Below, in pieces: positions 20,212-31,918 of a stretch of 64,000 bases of DNA (position 1 is the first letter of the stretch; every line of letters starts with the position of its first letter). The notes beneath the pieces were generated by a model that saw only the letters and a list, made by a program, of their open reading frames with translations, ran no database searches and had not been told where the DNA came from. Source of the DNA: Centrapalus pauciflorus. Its lineage: Eukaryota; Streptophyta; Magnoliopsida; Asterales; Asteraceae. Location: the NCBI GenBank assembly GCA_020465985.1, contig JAANYP010001185.1:1-64000 (forward strand), in the 5' to 3' direction. A program made the position numbers and the translations under genes.

Positions 20212-23095
20212 TTATTTATTCAAACTGCTGCCAGCATACAAACCCTTCTCAATACACACTTTAACTACATTTTCATACTTTCTAGCCTCACTATCCATAT
20301 GAGTGTCGCTTGAGATCTTATGAGCATGTAGCACTTGAAGGTCATCTCTAGAAAGGTTTACAAGGTGAAGGGGATCATAGACTCTAAGAATCACTTTTTC
20401 TTCAAAATCTTCCATCACAGCTTCTCCCGTTTCACTTTCCACATACCACCAGTTTAGGTTTTTCATGACGTCCTGTGGCATTGGCTTGAGTGGCACCTTT
20501 CTCAGACATCTCACTGGTCTGTATTGTGTCTTCATCCATGGACGCCCAGTCAGAGGATCAATTCGAGAATGATCCATTACTCGCTTACCTATCCTCGGAT
20601 TGAGACGTTCGAACTTCCTCGACCTTCCTTCTTTTCTTATGATCTTGGCAATTATTTCAGCGTAAGGATCATTGCCGATATTGATTAGTTCCTTCCAAGC
20701 TAACGCCTTTATCTCAATCTTCGGCAAGGAATTGAATACTTTCAGAGTTTTCCTGAGGTACTGGAGACCATCTTTTCTTTTGATAATAAATAGCTGCAAT
20801 TCCCGGTCAAAGAACCAGCTTAATATACTTCCGGATAGCTTTCCAGTACCCGACACACTCATCTTCTTCTTCAACTCTAACTCCTTCTGCTCTGCCCTGA
20901 ACCATAGTTTTCTTTTCTCTTCATTGGTAAGCTCTCTGGCAGGATCTTCTCTTGATGAATCAACATTTAAAGCAGCATTGACTACTTCTATGTTAATCAC
21001 ATTATTTCCGTCTATCACATAAGTATCTGTGATTGGGTTTTGCTGAACGATGATCTCATTGGCTTCATCATCTTCATCAGCACAAACCTCATCATCGGAC
21101 TTCCAATCTGTTATATCTTCAGGTACAAATTCTCCTTCTTCTAACTCCTCCAAATCATCCTCAAAATCAAAGCCAAGGTCCATCGGGTCATCGTCGAGAT
21201 CCATTAGTGCTTCAATCATCTCATTTATCTCAGACTCTGTAAATTTGGATGAACTGGCCTCTCCTTCTTTAGCTCCTGATTGACTCGGCTCCCCCTGAGT
21301 CTCAGCATCCTGAGCAGCAGAAAAATGTACTGGCTCATTCTGTCTTTGCGTGCTGGGATCATTGCCATTGTCGTCTTCATTATTATTATCATCATCCCTC
21401 GGCAGCTCCACTTTATCACGGCAGCTTGTCTCCCCCTGAGCCTTTATATTTTTCATTAATTGCTCAATCAGGGAGCGCATCGATCTTATCTCGGCCGCTT
21501 GATCAGCTACAAAAGTTTTGAGCTCTAAGTTATCTTCCTGAACCTTATCAACAGTCTTCCTCAGCTCGGCATTCTCAATATCTAGATTTGCATTATGCTT
21601 TTGTACTTCAGCGAGAGCCGTTGTCAGGCCAAAGATTTGAATCTGCTGGAAGTCAACTCTATCTTTTAGCTGCAAAAACCTTTGATTCTCTGCGTAGGTG
21701 GATGAGGTGGATGGAATGGATTGTATTGGGGTCGGAATGATGGGTGATGGGATGTATGGTTCAACAGGTGGTGGTGATGGTGGAATGGTAGATTGAGTAG
21801 GTGGAGGTTAGGCTATCTCAGGCTGTGCAACTGAAGCTGAGGTAGCTCCCTGCATGAAACGATGACGCTTAGCCCTTTGTCTTGTCAATAACGGAGCAAC
21901 TTCTTCTTCTTTGAAATCAGAGTCATCAGACTCCCGTGATGCTCGTCGACGTGAAGCTTCTTCAGTCACTACTAGCCTCGATCCATAGGTTCCCATCTGG
22001 ACAGTTGGTTCTGCAGTAACAGACTCTGGAACTTCAACCTCTAGCTGTTCCATGTCTTCAGATTCAGTAGCTGAAGATGACATGTCATTACCTGTTTGCT
22101 CAGGTTGATATTCATCAACTTCCATAAGGACATCATCTTCTCCTTCCGGAGGTTCTAACAGTTGATCAACAAGCTCAGCAGTTATCTCTTCATTAGCATG
22201 AGGCCCAGAAGCCCAGATTTCCTCTAATGTTTGTGCTATCTGCTCATATTCGGGTTGTGCACTTGAAGGCCCTGCCTCTTGTGCCTCTTGAGGTTGACTC
22301 GTCAAAGGCCTACTTGCCTAAGTTTGACTCGCTGCTGATCTTTGGCGTCTCCTCTGTTGCTGAGCGCGCGGTTGTTGCTGTTGTTGTTGTGGCTGTCGAA
22401 GTTGAACTTCTACCTCACCTGCCCAATTGGCATTATCTGGTGCTACAAAGTTCCTGTCTATTACAGCTCCAAACAAAGGTCGCTCGACCGCAACTGCTAG
22501 CCTTCCTCTATGAGCAGAGCAATCAGCAAAAATCCTTTTGTCGATAACCGCTACACTTTGAATCTCAATAAGCTGCAGAAAATTTGGCAAGAAGTGCCTG
22601 ATGAGCATCATCACGAAGCGGGGATAAAGTAACAATCTTTCTCGTTTCGGAGCAGTGATTTGATGAACACATGCGCCAGAGATCTCCATTGCCCAATGAG
22701 TCCACTTTTCATATAGGATGCCTTAGTAACATCCAAACTATAACCCATCCTCAGAAAGGCAGCCTGCCTAATACTTAAAGGAAAGTCTATAGGCCCAGAC
22801 TCTTGCTCCTGAGTTCCCAGCTGCAGAACTTCGCGAAGCATATCAGCAGAAAATACTAATGCTGGCCAGCTATCCTTGTCCTTAGAACTGTCGGAGTGAC
22901 AGTGCAATCCACTTGTAGATGTTCATAAAACTGGCGTACATAAGGAATAACGATTTGGATGTTATGGGACAATGCAAATGAAATTCTGGATTCCACCAGG
23001 AAATCCACCATTTGGCGGAAACCCTGCGCTTCAGGGATATTATGGTCATGGGGAATGACCATATTTTGCTTTGGCACAAACACTCGATCCGCCAT
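20212..23095 (-). pseudogene. Si3 ORF3, large protein of unknown function after pol, broken
   Basis: Starts ATG 23095 (MADRVFVPKQNMV), three bases after a strong splice acceptor, and ends TAA 20212-20214, close to the purine tract. Parts: N-terminal domain shared with Si2 and Si4 (VDFLVESRISFALSHN, then YVRQFYEHLQ, then RMGYSLDVTKASYM, then LLYPRFVMMLIRHFLP); a Gln/Arg-rich linker; an acidic stretch; a coiled coil (about 21480-21670); a second acidic stretch; and a basic C-terminal domain (FFDRELQLFIIKRKDG, then KALAWKELINIG). Damage: a frameshift near 22880, a deletion of about 130 bases near 22700 compared with Si2, TAG at 22318-22320, and TAA at 21808-21810. The last 487 codons are open. 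Its position is that of the env-like ORF of Sireviruses, but no signal peptide or membrane helix is evident. Confidence 0.78.
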
Positions 23096-23097
23096 GT

Positions 23098-23610
23098 CTG
23101 CACAATAGATAAAATATTAGAATTATTAAAAAATGAATAAATTTGATTAAATTCAAATTTGTTTTATTTTGAACTTGTTTAAGTACAAAATCCAACACAT
23201 ATGAATTTCTACAAGTTTAATTAAATTTAAATTGAATAATTCAAATAAAATGACAAATTCGAACAAACAGATTCGAAGAAACTCTTTTTCGAGTTTGATG
23301 ACACATTCGAATTTAATGACCTTCTCGAGTTTACTGACAAACTCGAGAATGGTCATGAACAGATTCGAATTAGTCGGCCCAACTTATCACCAAAATCCAT
23401 GATTTTAACCATTTTGGACTCAGAAAATCACATTCATTAGCCCTACTAGGTTCTAATCACATATGTTTGCATTTAATTTGACTCTTTACCGGTCCAAACT
23501 TTGGAATTTTGAAAAACAAGATTTCAACCAATAAACCTTCAAAAATCGGTGATTTTGGCTTAAATGGTGTATAAGACTACTTAAATCTTGTACAAACCAG
23601 TTGTTTATAC
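23098..23610 (-). other. Candidate intron in the Si3 ORF3 5' UTR
   Basis: On the minus strand the donor CTAG/GTATAAAC has GT at 23609-23610, and the acceptor TCTATTGTGCAG ends at 23098, followed by AC and the ORF3 ATG. Si2 keeps the same donor sequence at 17254. The region is AT-rich with TTCGAA words (23250-23380). Confidence 0.6.
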
Positions 23611-23767
23611 CTAGATCTAGGAGTAGAATCGAACCCAAAAGCAAGAAACTCGACAAATAGTTGTTTTTAGTGAAATCGGCAAACTCGAGCAAATAGATTC
23701 GAAATCGCCAGATAGATTCGAAGGAACAGATTCGAAAACAGATGGAGTAATGACCATTACTGTTAAC

Positions 23768-23776
23768 CTATTTATA
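23768..23776 (-). promoter_or_regulatory. Candidate internal TATA box for Si3 ORF3
   Basis: TATAAATAG on the minus strand, about 160 bases before the candidate donor and 670 bases before the ORF3 ATG. It would start a short non-coding first exon near 23740. Transcription is inferred. Confidence 0.5.
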
Positions 23777-24050
23777 CCACCTACCTTCGAGTCTATGGCC
23801 ACTTTCGAATCTACTGACAGTTTCGAGATCACCCAAATTCGAGTTTAACCTAAACTCGGCTTACCTCCTGAAACTTTGAAAATTTCGAAAATTTTGAAAT
23901 AAATTCAACTTTTTCAACTTTTTCAATCTTATGGTGTAACGGAATAAACTATGCCAAATCTTTTACCCTAAGCACAAGATTTTCACGCAATGTTTATTTT
24001 ATTCAACTATGAATGCACCCTCAGTAATTTTTGACCTTTTTCCTAAGTAA

Positions 24051-24081
<31 letters not shown>

Positions 24082-25243
24082 TAAAAATAAAAATAAATAA
24101 AGGTAAAAATAAAATCTTAAAATTTTGAACAAAAATTTAACTTAGACTTAAACTACACTTATTAACATTTACAACCTATGCTAAACACTTAACAAAATAT
24201 TTTTGACGAGTATAGTCAAAGAAAGGTTCAATCAGTTAGCAGTGTCAGATACTCACTTTCAGTACTTAAACATTCACACTTAGGAATTTTTGATTCCTTT
24301 GATTGTTTGTCGTGAAATACCCATTTAGCCGATTGTTGGTATTTACCCCTTTAAACATGCTACATTTCGGAATATCCCTTGGCATTTTTATTTATCATGA
24401 AATTATCTTGCGTGACTCAGACATAGACATACTTTTATGATCAAGGCATACAGACAATGATTCTAACTTGTTGGTATTTGCAAACTTTCTTTAAAAGACA
24501 AACATCGGACACAGGTCTGTATTTTCATACAACAAAGTGTCTTAGTTTGACTTAAGGTTTATTTTTAAAGCTAGCAAGACAGCGGTGACAGGTCTGTACC
24601 GACGTACAACAAAGCGACATATCTTGCTAACCCGAATCAAAACAGAGGCAACAGGTCTGTACTTACGTACAACAGAGTTACATGTTATTGACTCTCAATT
24701 TTCTATGATTTTTCTATTCTTTCCATTTTAAGATGTATTTGATGTTGCTATACATCCCCAGAAAGTTTGCATACCTCATTTAGACTCAAAGTTTGTATGT
24801 CTTGTACATAAAAATTAAGACTGATTGGTCATACATCTAAGTTAGTGACACGTTTGACTTTTTCTTGAATATTTTATTTGCCTTGGGACTCCCTATATGT
24901 ATTATGCCTACCAACACATCAAACTAAAGTAAAGTAGATTACTTAGAATTTTAGGTGCATTATGTGTGAAAGCCTAAACACTTAGAGTTTGTAACGACTG
25001 TGCTAATTTTCGTCACTTTGAACCTATGTATCTAAGACTTAACTCTTTTTCTGATATTCTCTTTTTTTTTTGAATTTTTATGGTTTTCTCTCTTTTTTCT
25101 TTTGTTTTTCATAAGAAATAGCAATAAAAGAAGATAACCTACTAACTTACTAAAAATAGAAACTATCCTAATTTAGCAGACTTACTATAAAAAGAAAGAA
25201 ATAGTACAGCTATAAAAGGAAATAAACTTCTACTAAGGTCAAA
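23777..25243 (-). other. Si3 spacer between pol and ORF3 unit
   Basis: Non-coding. It holds an AAAAT microsatellite (about 24046-24102) and three related hairpins (24497-24695, separate entry). No credible protein frame. Confidence 0.75.
24497..24695 (-). ncRNA. Three tandem structured RNA motifs in the Si3 spacer
   Basis: Three copies of a 27-base motif (plus-strand ACAGGTCTGTA, four bases, then ACGTACAACA) at 24511-24537, 24588-24614 and 24651-24677. Each forms a 5-base-pair hairpin with a 4-base loop, and copy 1 replaces the C-G closing pair by T-A on both sides. In element sense the loops are GAAA, GTCG and GTAA, two of them GNRA. The flanks of each copy are also inverted repeats but with different sequence in each, for example GCAAGA/TCTTGC around copy 2. 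It is a cis-acting RNA candidate rather than a gene. Confidence 0.55.
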
Positions 25244-28200
25244 TTACTCTGGGTTGCTCATTCCATTTAGTTGAATTAAATATTCAAACCGTGACTTATC
25301 AAAGGCTTTGGTAAATAAGTCAGCATTATTATCGTCCGTTGCCACTTTTACCAATTTGATTAAGTTCTTTTCAGCACAATCACGAATAAAATGATGCCTT
25401 ATGTCTATGTGCTTTGTTTTACTGTGTTTAACTGGATTATTTGTTATAGCGATTGTAGATTGGTTATCTATCCTAATAGGAGTTTGAGTGTAAGCCAAAC
25501 CGTAATCCCGCAATTGTTGTTGTATCCACAGAACCTGTGAGCAGCAACTACCAGCAGCAACATACTCGGCCTCGCACGTTGACACGGCTACCGACGTCTG
25601 TTTCTTGCAATGCCAGGATACCAGTCTCCCTCCTAGGAATTGACAACCCCCAGTTGTTGATTTGCAGGTCAAGCTGCGTCCTCCGTAGTCAGAATCCGTG
25701 AATGCCTCCAACTCTAGATCTCCCTCCGCGTGATACCAAAGTCCCAGCTTCGGTTTCGACTTGAGGTATCGTAGAATCCGCTTCACAGCTTTCATGTGCA
25801 TCTCCTTCGGATTAGCTTGAAACCTAGCACAAATACACACAGCAAACATGATGTCAGGTCTTGAAGCAGTTAAATACATAAGCGATCCAATCATGGCCCG
25901 ATATAACTTCGGATCCACATCAGTATCACTTTCAGTACCCGGTCCGAGATTGTGATTCACTTGAATCGGCGTGCTGAAATGGGCAGTCAGTTTTGTCCCT
26001 TCCATCCTGAAGCGTTCTAATATGTCATAGACATACTTCGTCTGATGGATAAACATACCTTCCTTCTTCTGGTCAACTTGTAACCCCAAAAATAAATTTA
26101 ACTCTCCCATTGCACTCATCTCGAATTTCGACTTCATCACCTTCTCGAAATCTTTGCACATTTGTTCGTCTGATGATCCAAAAATGATATCATCTACGTA
26201 CACTTGTACCAAGATGAAATGTTCTCCCTTTCTCTTAACGAACAACGCACTATCTATCCAACCCCTTTCAAACCCGTTCTCTAACAGATGGTTGGACAAA
26301 GTCTCGTACCACGCCCTTGGTGCTTGATGCAATCCATATAGAGCCTTATCTAAACGATATACTCTATCTGAATATTTTGGATCTGTAAATCCGGGCGGCT
26401 GTTCTACATACACCAGCTCCTTCACTTTCCCATAGAGGAAAGCACTCTTTACATCTAGTTGATATACCTTAAAGCCCTTGAAGGAAGCAAAAGCCAGAAA
26501 CAACCTAATGGCTTCCAGCCTAGCTACTGGTGCAAACACCTCATTGTAATCGATTCCCTCCTCTTGGTTGAAACCCTTTACAACTAACCTAGCCTTGTTG
26601 CGAGTGACTATACCCCGATCGTCTCTTTTGCACTTAAAAACCCATTTGGTTCCTATGGCAATTTCCCCTCGAGGTAATGGAACTAACTCCCACACTTCTA
26701 GTTTCCTAAACTGAGAGAGTTTTTCCTGCATCGCTTCAACCCAGGAGTTATCCTTTAGTGCCATTTGCACATTCTTAGGCTCTACTTGCGAGATGAAACA
26801 AGAATAGAGACAGGTATGATATGCCTCGGAGTCGTTTATCATCGACAACAACATGGTGTTGTTATTTAAACTACTCTTAGTCCTCACACCCTCCTTAGGA
26901 TTTCCTATGATGCTTTCTATAGGATGGTTCTTGTTAATCCTAGAGGTCTCTATCTCGTCAACTCTCAGATTATCTCCTAAGTTAGATCCAATTTCACCTA
27001 ATGGGGGAACATCCTTAGATTCCACATTTTCCTCCTCGTGGACAGTTTCCTCAGAGTTGGAATTTGTTAGCTGAGTCTGATTCTCAGTTGAAGGTGCTTC
27101 TGGATCAGTGACTTCTGGAGATCCATCTTCAGTCGAAGTAGGCTCGGATGTGGATTGAAATGTAGTCCTCGGAAAGGTATGACCTTCGTCATTCAGATGC
27201 AACGTCGCCATGTCCTTTTCGATTGTACCTGCATTTTCATCCAAAGGAATGTTAAATGACTCTAATAATTTATCATAGTCAAATATCCATTCCGGACCTG
27301 TTTGGGGTTCATGTGTATAACTTGTGACTTCAATGTTATACACAATTTCCACTGTACCATTTGTTTTGTTAAAAACCCGTTTGTTTGGTGAGTTCGGCCC
27401 ATAACCTAGGAAGTATCCTTCGTCAGCCTTTTCACCGAACTTAGGTTGATGTTTTGTTCGCAGTAAAGCACATGGTACCCCAAACGGTTCGAACGCAGTT
27501 AAATTAGGTGGCCGTTTATTCAAAATTTCATAACAGGTTTTGTTCAAAGATTTGACAGTTAGGACCCGGTTTAAAATATGACATGCAGTATTCACTGCCT
27601 CCCCCCAAAACATGGTAGGAAGCTTTGAATCCGAAAGCATATTCCTAGCTGCCTCAATCAGTGTCCTGTTTTTACGTTCGGCCACCCCATTTTGTTGAGG
27701 ATCATATGGTGCACTAAATTGATGCACTATGCCATTTGAGAGGCAATATACACCAATTACAGTGTTTTTGAACTCAGTTCCATTATCACTACGAAGCCTT
27801 TTAACCCGTGTTCCATAGGAATTCTCCACTTGGTCTAAGAACCCGATGAGCTTGGAAGCCGTCTCGTCCTTTGTACCTAGAAAGAAAACCCAAGAAAATC
27901 ATGAGTAATCGTCAGTGATAACCAAACAATACCAACTACCTCCTATACTCCTTTTGTTGATTGATCCGAAGAGATCCATATGCAACAAATCGAATGTAGA
28001 GGTTATGGAGTTCTGAGTCTTGGACTTGTGTGCCTTCTTATGTTGTTTGCCCTTCTTGCATGGTAGACACTTGTCCTTGAACTGAAAACTCTTCATAGGC
28101 ACACCTTGCACCAATCCATGTTTCGTTATATAGTTCATTTTTCTTAGGTACAATTGAGCCATGCGTCTGTGCCACAACACTGATTCCGTCTCCGAAGCTT

Positions 28201-28618
28201 TGGATAACAAACAGATTGGACCCATCGAAGTCTCCGGCTTGTTCATATCAAAGATGTACAAGTCATTCTTCCTTGGTGCCCGCATCAATATCCACTCTTC
28301 AGGAATCTTGAACCCCGGTTTTAGCATTAACGCTTCAGTGTCAGTGAACAACACTGAATTCTTCTTGTCACAGATTTGAGATACACTAATGAGACTGTGA
28401 ACCAGTTTATCAACATGATAAACTTGATCTAACTTGATCGTCCCATTAGTGACCACTCCGGTACCCGTGATGTTTCCTCCTTTATTTCCCGCGAATGATA
28501 CAAATCCCCGATTCCCACCCTTGAAGTCTGTAAGGAGACTTCTTTCCCCTGTCATGTGCCTGGAGCATCCACTGTCGAAGAACCATTTGTTGTTTGGACC
28601 TGTGGTAATCTCCTGCAC
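25244..28618 (-). pseudogene. Si3 pol: protease, integrase, reverse transcriptase, RNase H
   Basis: Copia-order pol, open except for one stop (27899-27901, TGA where DDYS is normally followed by Arg, CGA). 28618-27899: protease DSGCSRHMTG, then GAG-pre-integrase and HHCC finger; the finger reads WHRRMAQL where His is expected in place of Gln, so a ligand is missing; Cys pair LPCKKGK. 27829-25244 (861 codons): integrase core Asp in RSDNGTEF (about 15) and Glu in NGVAERKN (51); variable acidic linker (200-330); RT from about 360 with TKWVFK, VYQLDVKSAFLYG and the YVDDIIF catalytic motif (544-550); RNase H with FTDSDYGG and CEAEYVAA. It ends at SNPE. The RT/RNase H part looks intact. Confidence 0.87.
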
Positions 28619-28633
28619 ATGAAAGAAAAGAGG

Positions 28634-30426
28634 TTAGTTATCACGGGGAACCCAAGCCATAACTGACTTGGTTATACCATTCTCGTCCACATACTTAAAC
28701 TCTTTCAAATACCCATCTTGCCTTTCAGGTGACTTGATTTGTTGAACAGGAGTTTGTTGTGGTGCCGAGTGATGTAAATTCACTCTTTGCCTTTGAGTAG
28801 GCATTTGTTGTGCAGCTCTTGAATAATTCCGATTGTATTGCATTTCAGATTGTGATCCTTGAGCTCTAACCGGTGTGTGGTGTCTAATAGGAGTGTGTGA
28901 CCTAACCGGAGTGTATGCTTTGCTAGGTGTTGTGCTCCTATATTGTTGTTGAGGTCCAGACCTAGATTAATTTACGACTCGATTCGGTGAATTAGTCCTA
29001 ACCACTTCCTTTGGTCCAACCTTTACCGGTATTTGTTTCACAACTTGTTTTGGTGTAGCCTGCACAGTTTTCTCGGTACTCTGAGAACTACTAGTGCTTG
29101 CCACACTTGCTGAGGGCTTAACTGGTGTTGGCTTCCCTGTCTTAGGTGTAACTTCTGTTTTCCTAAGCGGACAGTTAGAAGCAACATGCCTCATGACATC
29201 TAAAGCAGGACATCTTGTCAATGGACTTCTTGTGTGTGCCCTTAGTCTTAGGTGTCTCACTTGTGTCCTGGTCTTTTTGAACATCTATTGCGACTGGTTC
29301 ATCGTCCTAATCATTAAAATCAATTTTATGTTTTCCAGCAGGTGTTTCACTGGAGGAAGACACAAATTTGACTTTCTTAACCTTGACGGTTGTATCAGTC
29401 ACCTTAGGTGTATTTTCTTTTACAGGCTCAGATATAGGTGCAGGTATGTCCTCTAAGTCTACTGATTTCTCAGTTTTCTCCTGAGGTTGAGGCACGTAGT
29501 TTGCATTAAAAGGAGGAGGAATCTCACGAATAGACCTACAGGCTTTTTAGATTGGCGTTGAGCATCTAAAACTTTCCCTAGGTTCAGACTTGAGTTCCTA
29601 AACTTTTCTAGCTTACTATTGGCCTCTGCTACCTTCACCTTAGTTTCAGCAAGCTCTACTTCTTTGGTCTTTAGATCTTTGGTCAAAGCCTCTATATGCT
29701 CATACATCAGTTCTAATCTAACGCACTGCTCACTCAGTTTCTCTTTTAGAACTATGACATCTTGTGCATCATCTTTAAGCTTATCCTTAAGATCTTGCTT
29801 AATGTCATTCAGGCTAGCGTTATCAGATTTTAAAGACTCATTTTGAGCAGATATGATCCTATGTGATGCTAATACTAGATTTAATCTGTCGTTAGAAGTA
29901 ACACATAACACACATAATTCATGGAAAAGGGAGTAATTCAGACTAACCTTTGTGTGATCGGATTCCACGTTGGCCATTTGCGCGGCAAACTCCAAAAGCG
30001 TCTGATCATTCGTCTTCTCCACCCACATCGGACTGCTGTCCCTTGTGGTCTGCTCTTCCCCTTCACATCCATTCTCAGTGACTTCAGCCATGAAGGCTCT
30101 GGTATTAGATTCCGGATGTGAGCTCCAGTCGTAGGTACCATCCAGCTGTCTGTCTAATGTGACGTTTGATAATAGACCAGCTAGATTGGCTTGACCGGAA
30201 GATGAACTCGGAAGGTATCTCTGTTGAGACTGATTCTGAAACTGTCCATGATGCTGATTCTGCCCTTGGTAAGTGTCTACCTTCGGTCTCTGACATTCTC
30301 TAGCGAAGTGTCCCAAACCTTGACAATTGTAGCATTTGACTTTGGACTTATCAAAGCCAATCCCCTTATTATTCATAGTCAAATTCCTCCCAGTCCGTTT
30401 GATGAATCGTTTAACCCGTTGGGTTA
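28634..30426 (-). pseudogene. Si3 gag, N-terminally truncated and frameshifted
   Basis: Nucleocapsid and tail of a Sirevirus-like Gag. At the right edge coding starts abruptly (ITQRVKRFIKRTGRNL) at the Gy3 junction; upstream residues of that frame are LTR sequence. CCHC knuckle CYNCQGLGHFAREC follows, then a Gln-rich segment, the GTYDWSSHPESNTRAFMAEV block, and a coiled coil of about 110 residues (29590-29890). A frameshift near 29550, a stop at 29307-29309 and a frame change near 29190 that destroys the second knuckle follow. The last part (28634-28843) ends with an in-frame TAA 15 bases before the pol frame resumes. Confidence 0.8.
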
Positions 30427-31840
30427 TGTGAAGACCTTCCCTTTCGGGGCAGTCCTCAGAGTCTAGGTCCCACATATTGCAATACGATATCAACCATACT
30501 AAGATAGGGTAATTAATTGCGGAATTAAAAATTACATTTACATACAGATTAGGATATAGATTACATATTTCAAATTAAAGTTATAAAAGGGTAACATCTA
30601 ATCTAGTCATTACATCATAGAATCATATTAAATCTACCCAAAATCCACAACATTTGCTATCTTCCAATCAGTACCAAAAGGATTTGTTGTGTAGTGGTCT
30701 ATGATACTTCTGTCTTGATCGTTAATAGACCTAAGAGCTAGGTCCAGCAGGTGACTTTCCTTTGCTTTTACCTGTAAAAGTATAATGCAGCAACTGTAAG
30801 CAATGCTTAGTGAGTTTATAGATTTTCAATATTAACATGCGTGTCAAGCGGAGTCATTAGTCTTAGCGTGATATGTCTTGGCTGCCGCTACAGCCCTCAT
30901 GATTGAGATATAGAATCATAGAATTGGATGATGTTCAAGCCACACTCACGCTTAAATTGTGGGGATCAGCCACATACTGGGCTAGCTACCAGTAAGTCAA
31001 TATGGCGGAACATCGGAGGTCATTACCAATTCATAAGAACTGGTGAAATAGCCGGGTCTAGAACAATAGACCATAAAGGCTAGTCAAGCTGAATCAATCT
31101 ATCAAATGTCTGATCAATGATGGAAGCATATGTCTTAGAAGTCATGATAGCAATGAATCATAAAGCAAAGTCTGAAGCAATATTAAATGCAATATGAAAA
31201 GATAATCAAATAGCTATCATGATCCACTGGGCAGCACCCATCCATGGTGTGCACAGGTTTCAATCCAGCTGATAAAATGAATGTCAATAAATCTATCAGC
31301 AGCAATATATCTCAACCGGAATCTATGCATGTTCAATCTGAATATCTATAACTCACAGGTCGGGGTCTTTATCAAACAGATATAAATCTGCCACCTGAGT
31401 TATCTCAGGGTTTTATCTTTAATCAGAGCTCTGGCTTTTCTTTTCAAATCTTGAACCCACTGTCAATCTCTCTTTAAATCTCTGTTCAGAATTTTTAACT
31501 GAACCTGTCCAACATTTTATCATTTTGCAAGAACGTTAGTCTTAAACTTTAATTGATCTGATTCTGATAACTTATAAACTTTTATGTCCATTTTTCATGG
31601 ACATGTGTGACTTTTGTCATGTTTATATCATAATATCTGTTTTTAATATATAAACTAAAAGTTTATAGATTTTGTACTTTGTATCAATTTATAAGTGTGT
31701 TTTGATATTTATTTTATAAAAATGATCACTTTTATAAGTTCATATGTTTTTAAATTTTTATGCAATTCTATATGTTTCAAAACACATGAATTTCTATTTA
31801 TTTGACAATTATATATATATATATATACATATGCAAGATT

Positions 31841-31841
<1 letters not shown>

Positions 31842-31915
<74 letters not shown>
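31842..31915. repeat. (TA)n microsatellite
   Basis: 74 bases of uninterrupted TA inside the Gy3 3' LTR; a shorter tract lies at 31810-31827. Frames reading IYIYI here are artefacts. Confidence 0.95.

Positions 31916-31918
<3 letters not shown>

Larger units (their letters stand above)
19512..30426 (-). mobile_element. Si3, Sirevirus-like Ty1/copia element with ORF3
   Basis: Reads leftwards: partial gag (to 30426), protease, integrase, RT, RNase H (25244-28618), spacer (23104-25243), ORF3 (20212-23095), purine tract, 3' LTR (19512-20153). The 5' LTR, PBS and gag N-terminus are missing: Gy3 begins at 30427, and beyond Gy3 the sequence belongs to a different element. The left end is inserted into Si2 ORF3. 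Two CCHC regions, an ORF after pol, and a GGGGGAG purine tract fit the Sirevirus/Maximus lineage. Confidence 0.85.

Noticed and set aside
20212..23095. ORF3 as a retroviral envelope
   Set aside because: No signal peptide, membrane helix or glycosylation-rich ectodomain pattern seen; only its position matches env.
28604..28636. A 32-base intron at the Si3 gag-pol border (TTTCATGTGCAG acceptor)
   Set aside because: Too short for plant splicing, and Si1 reads through the same region as coding.
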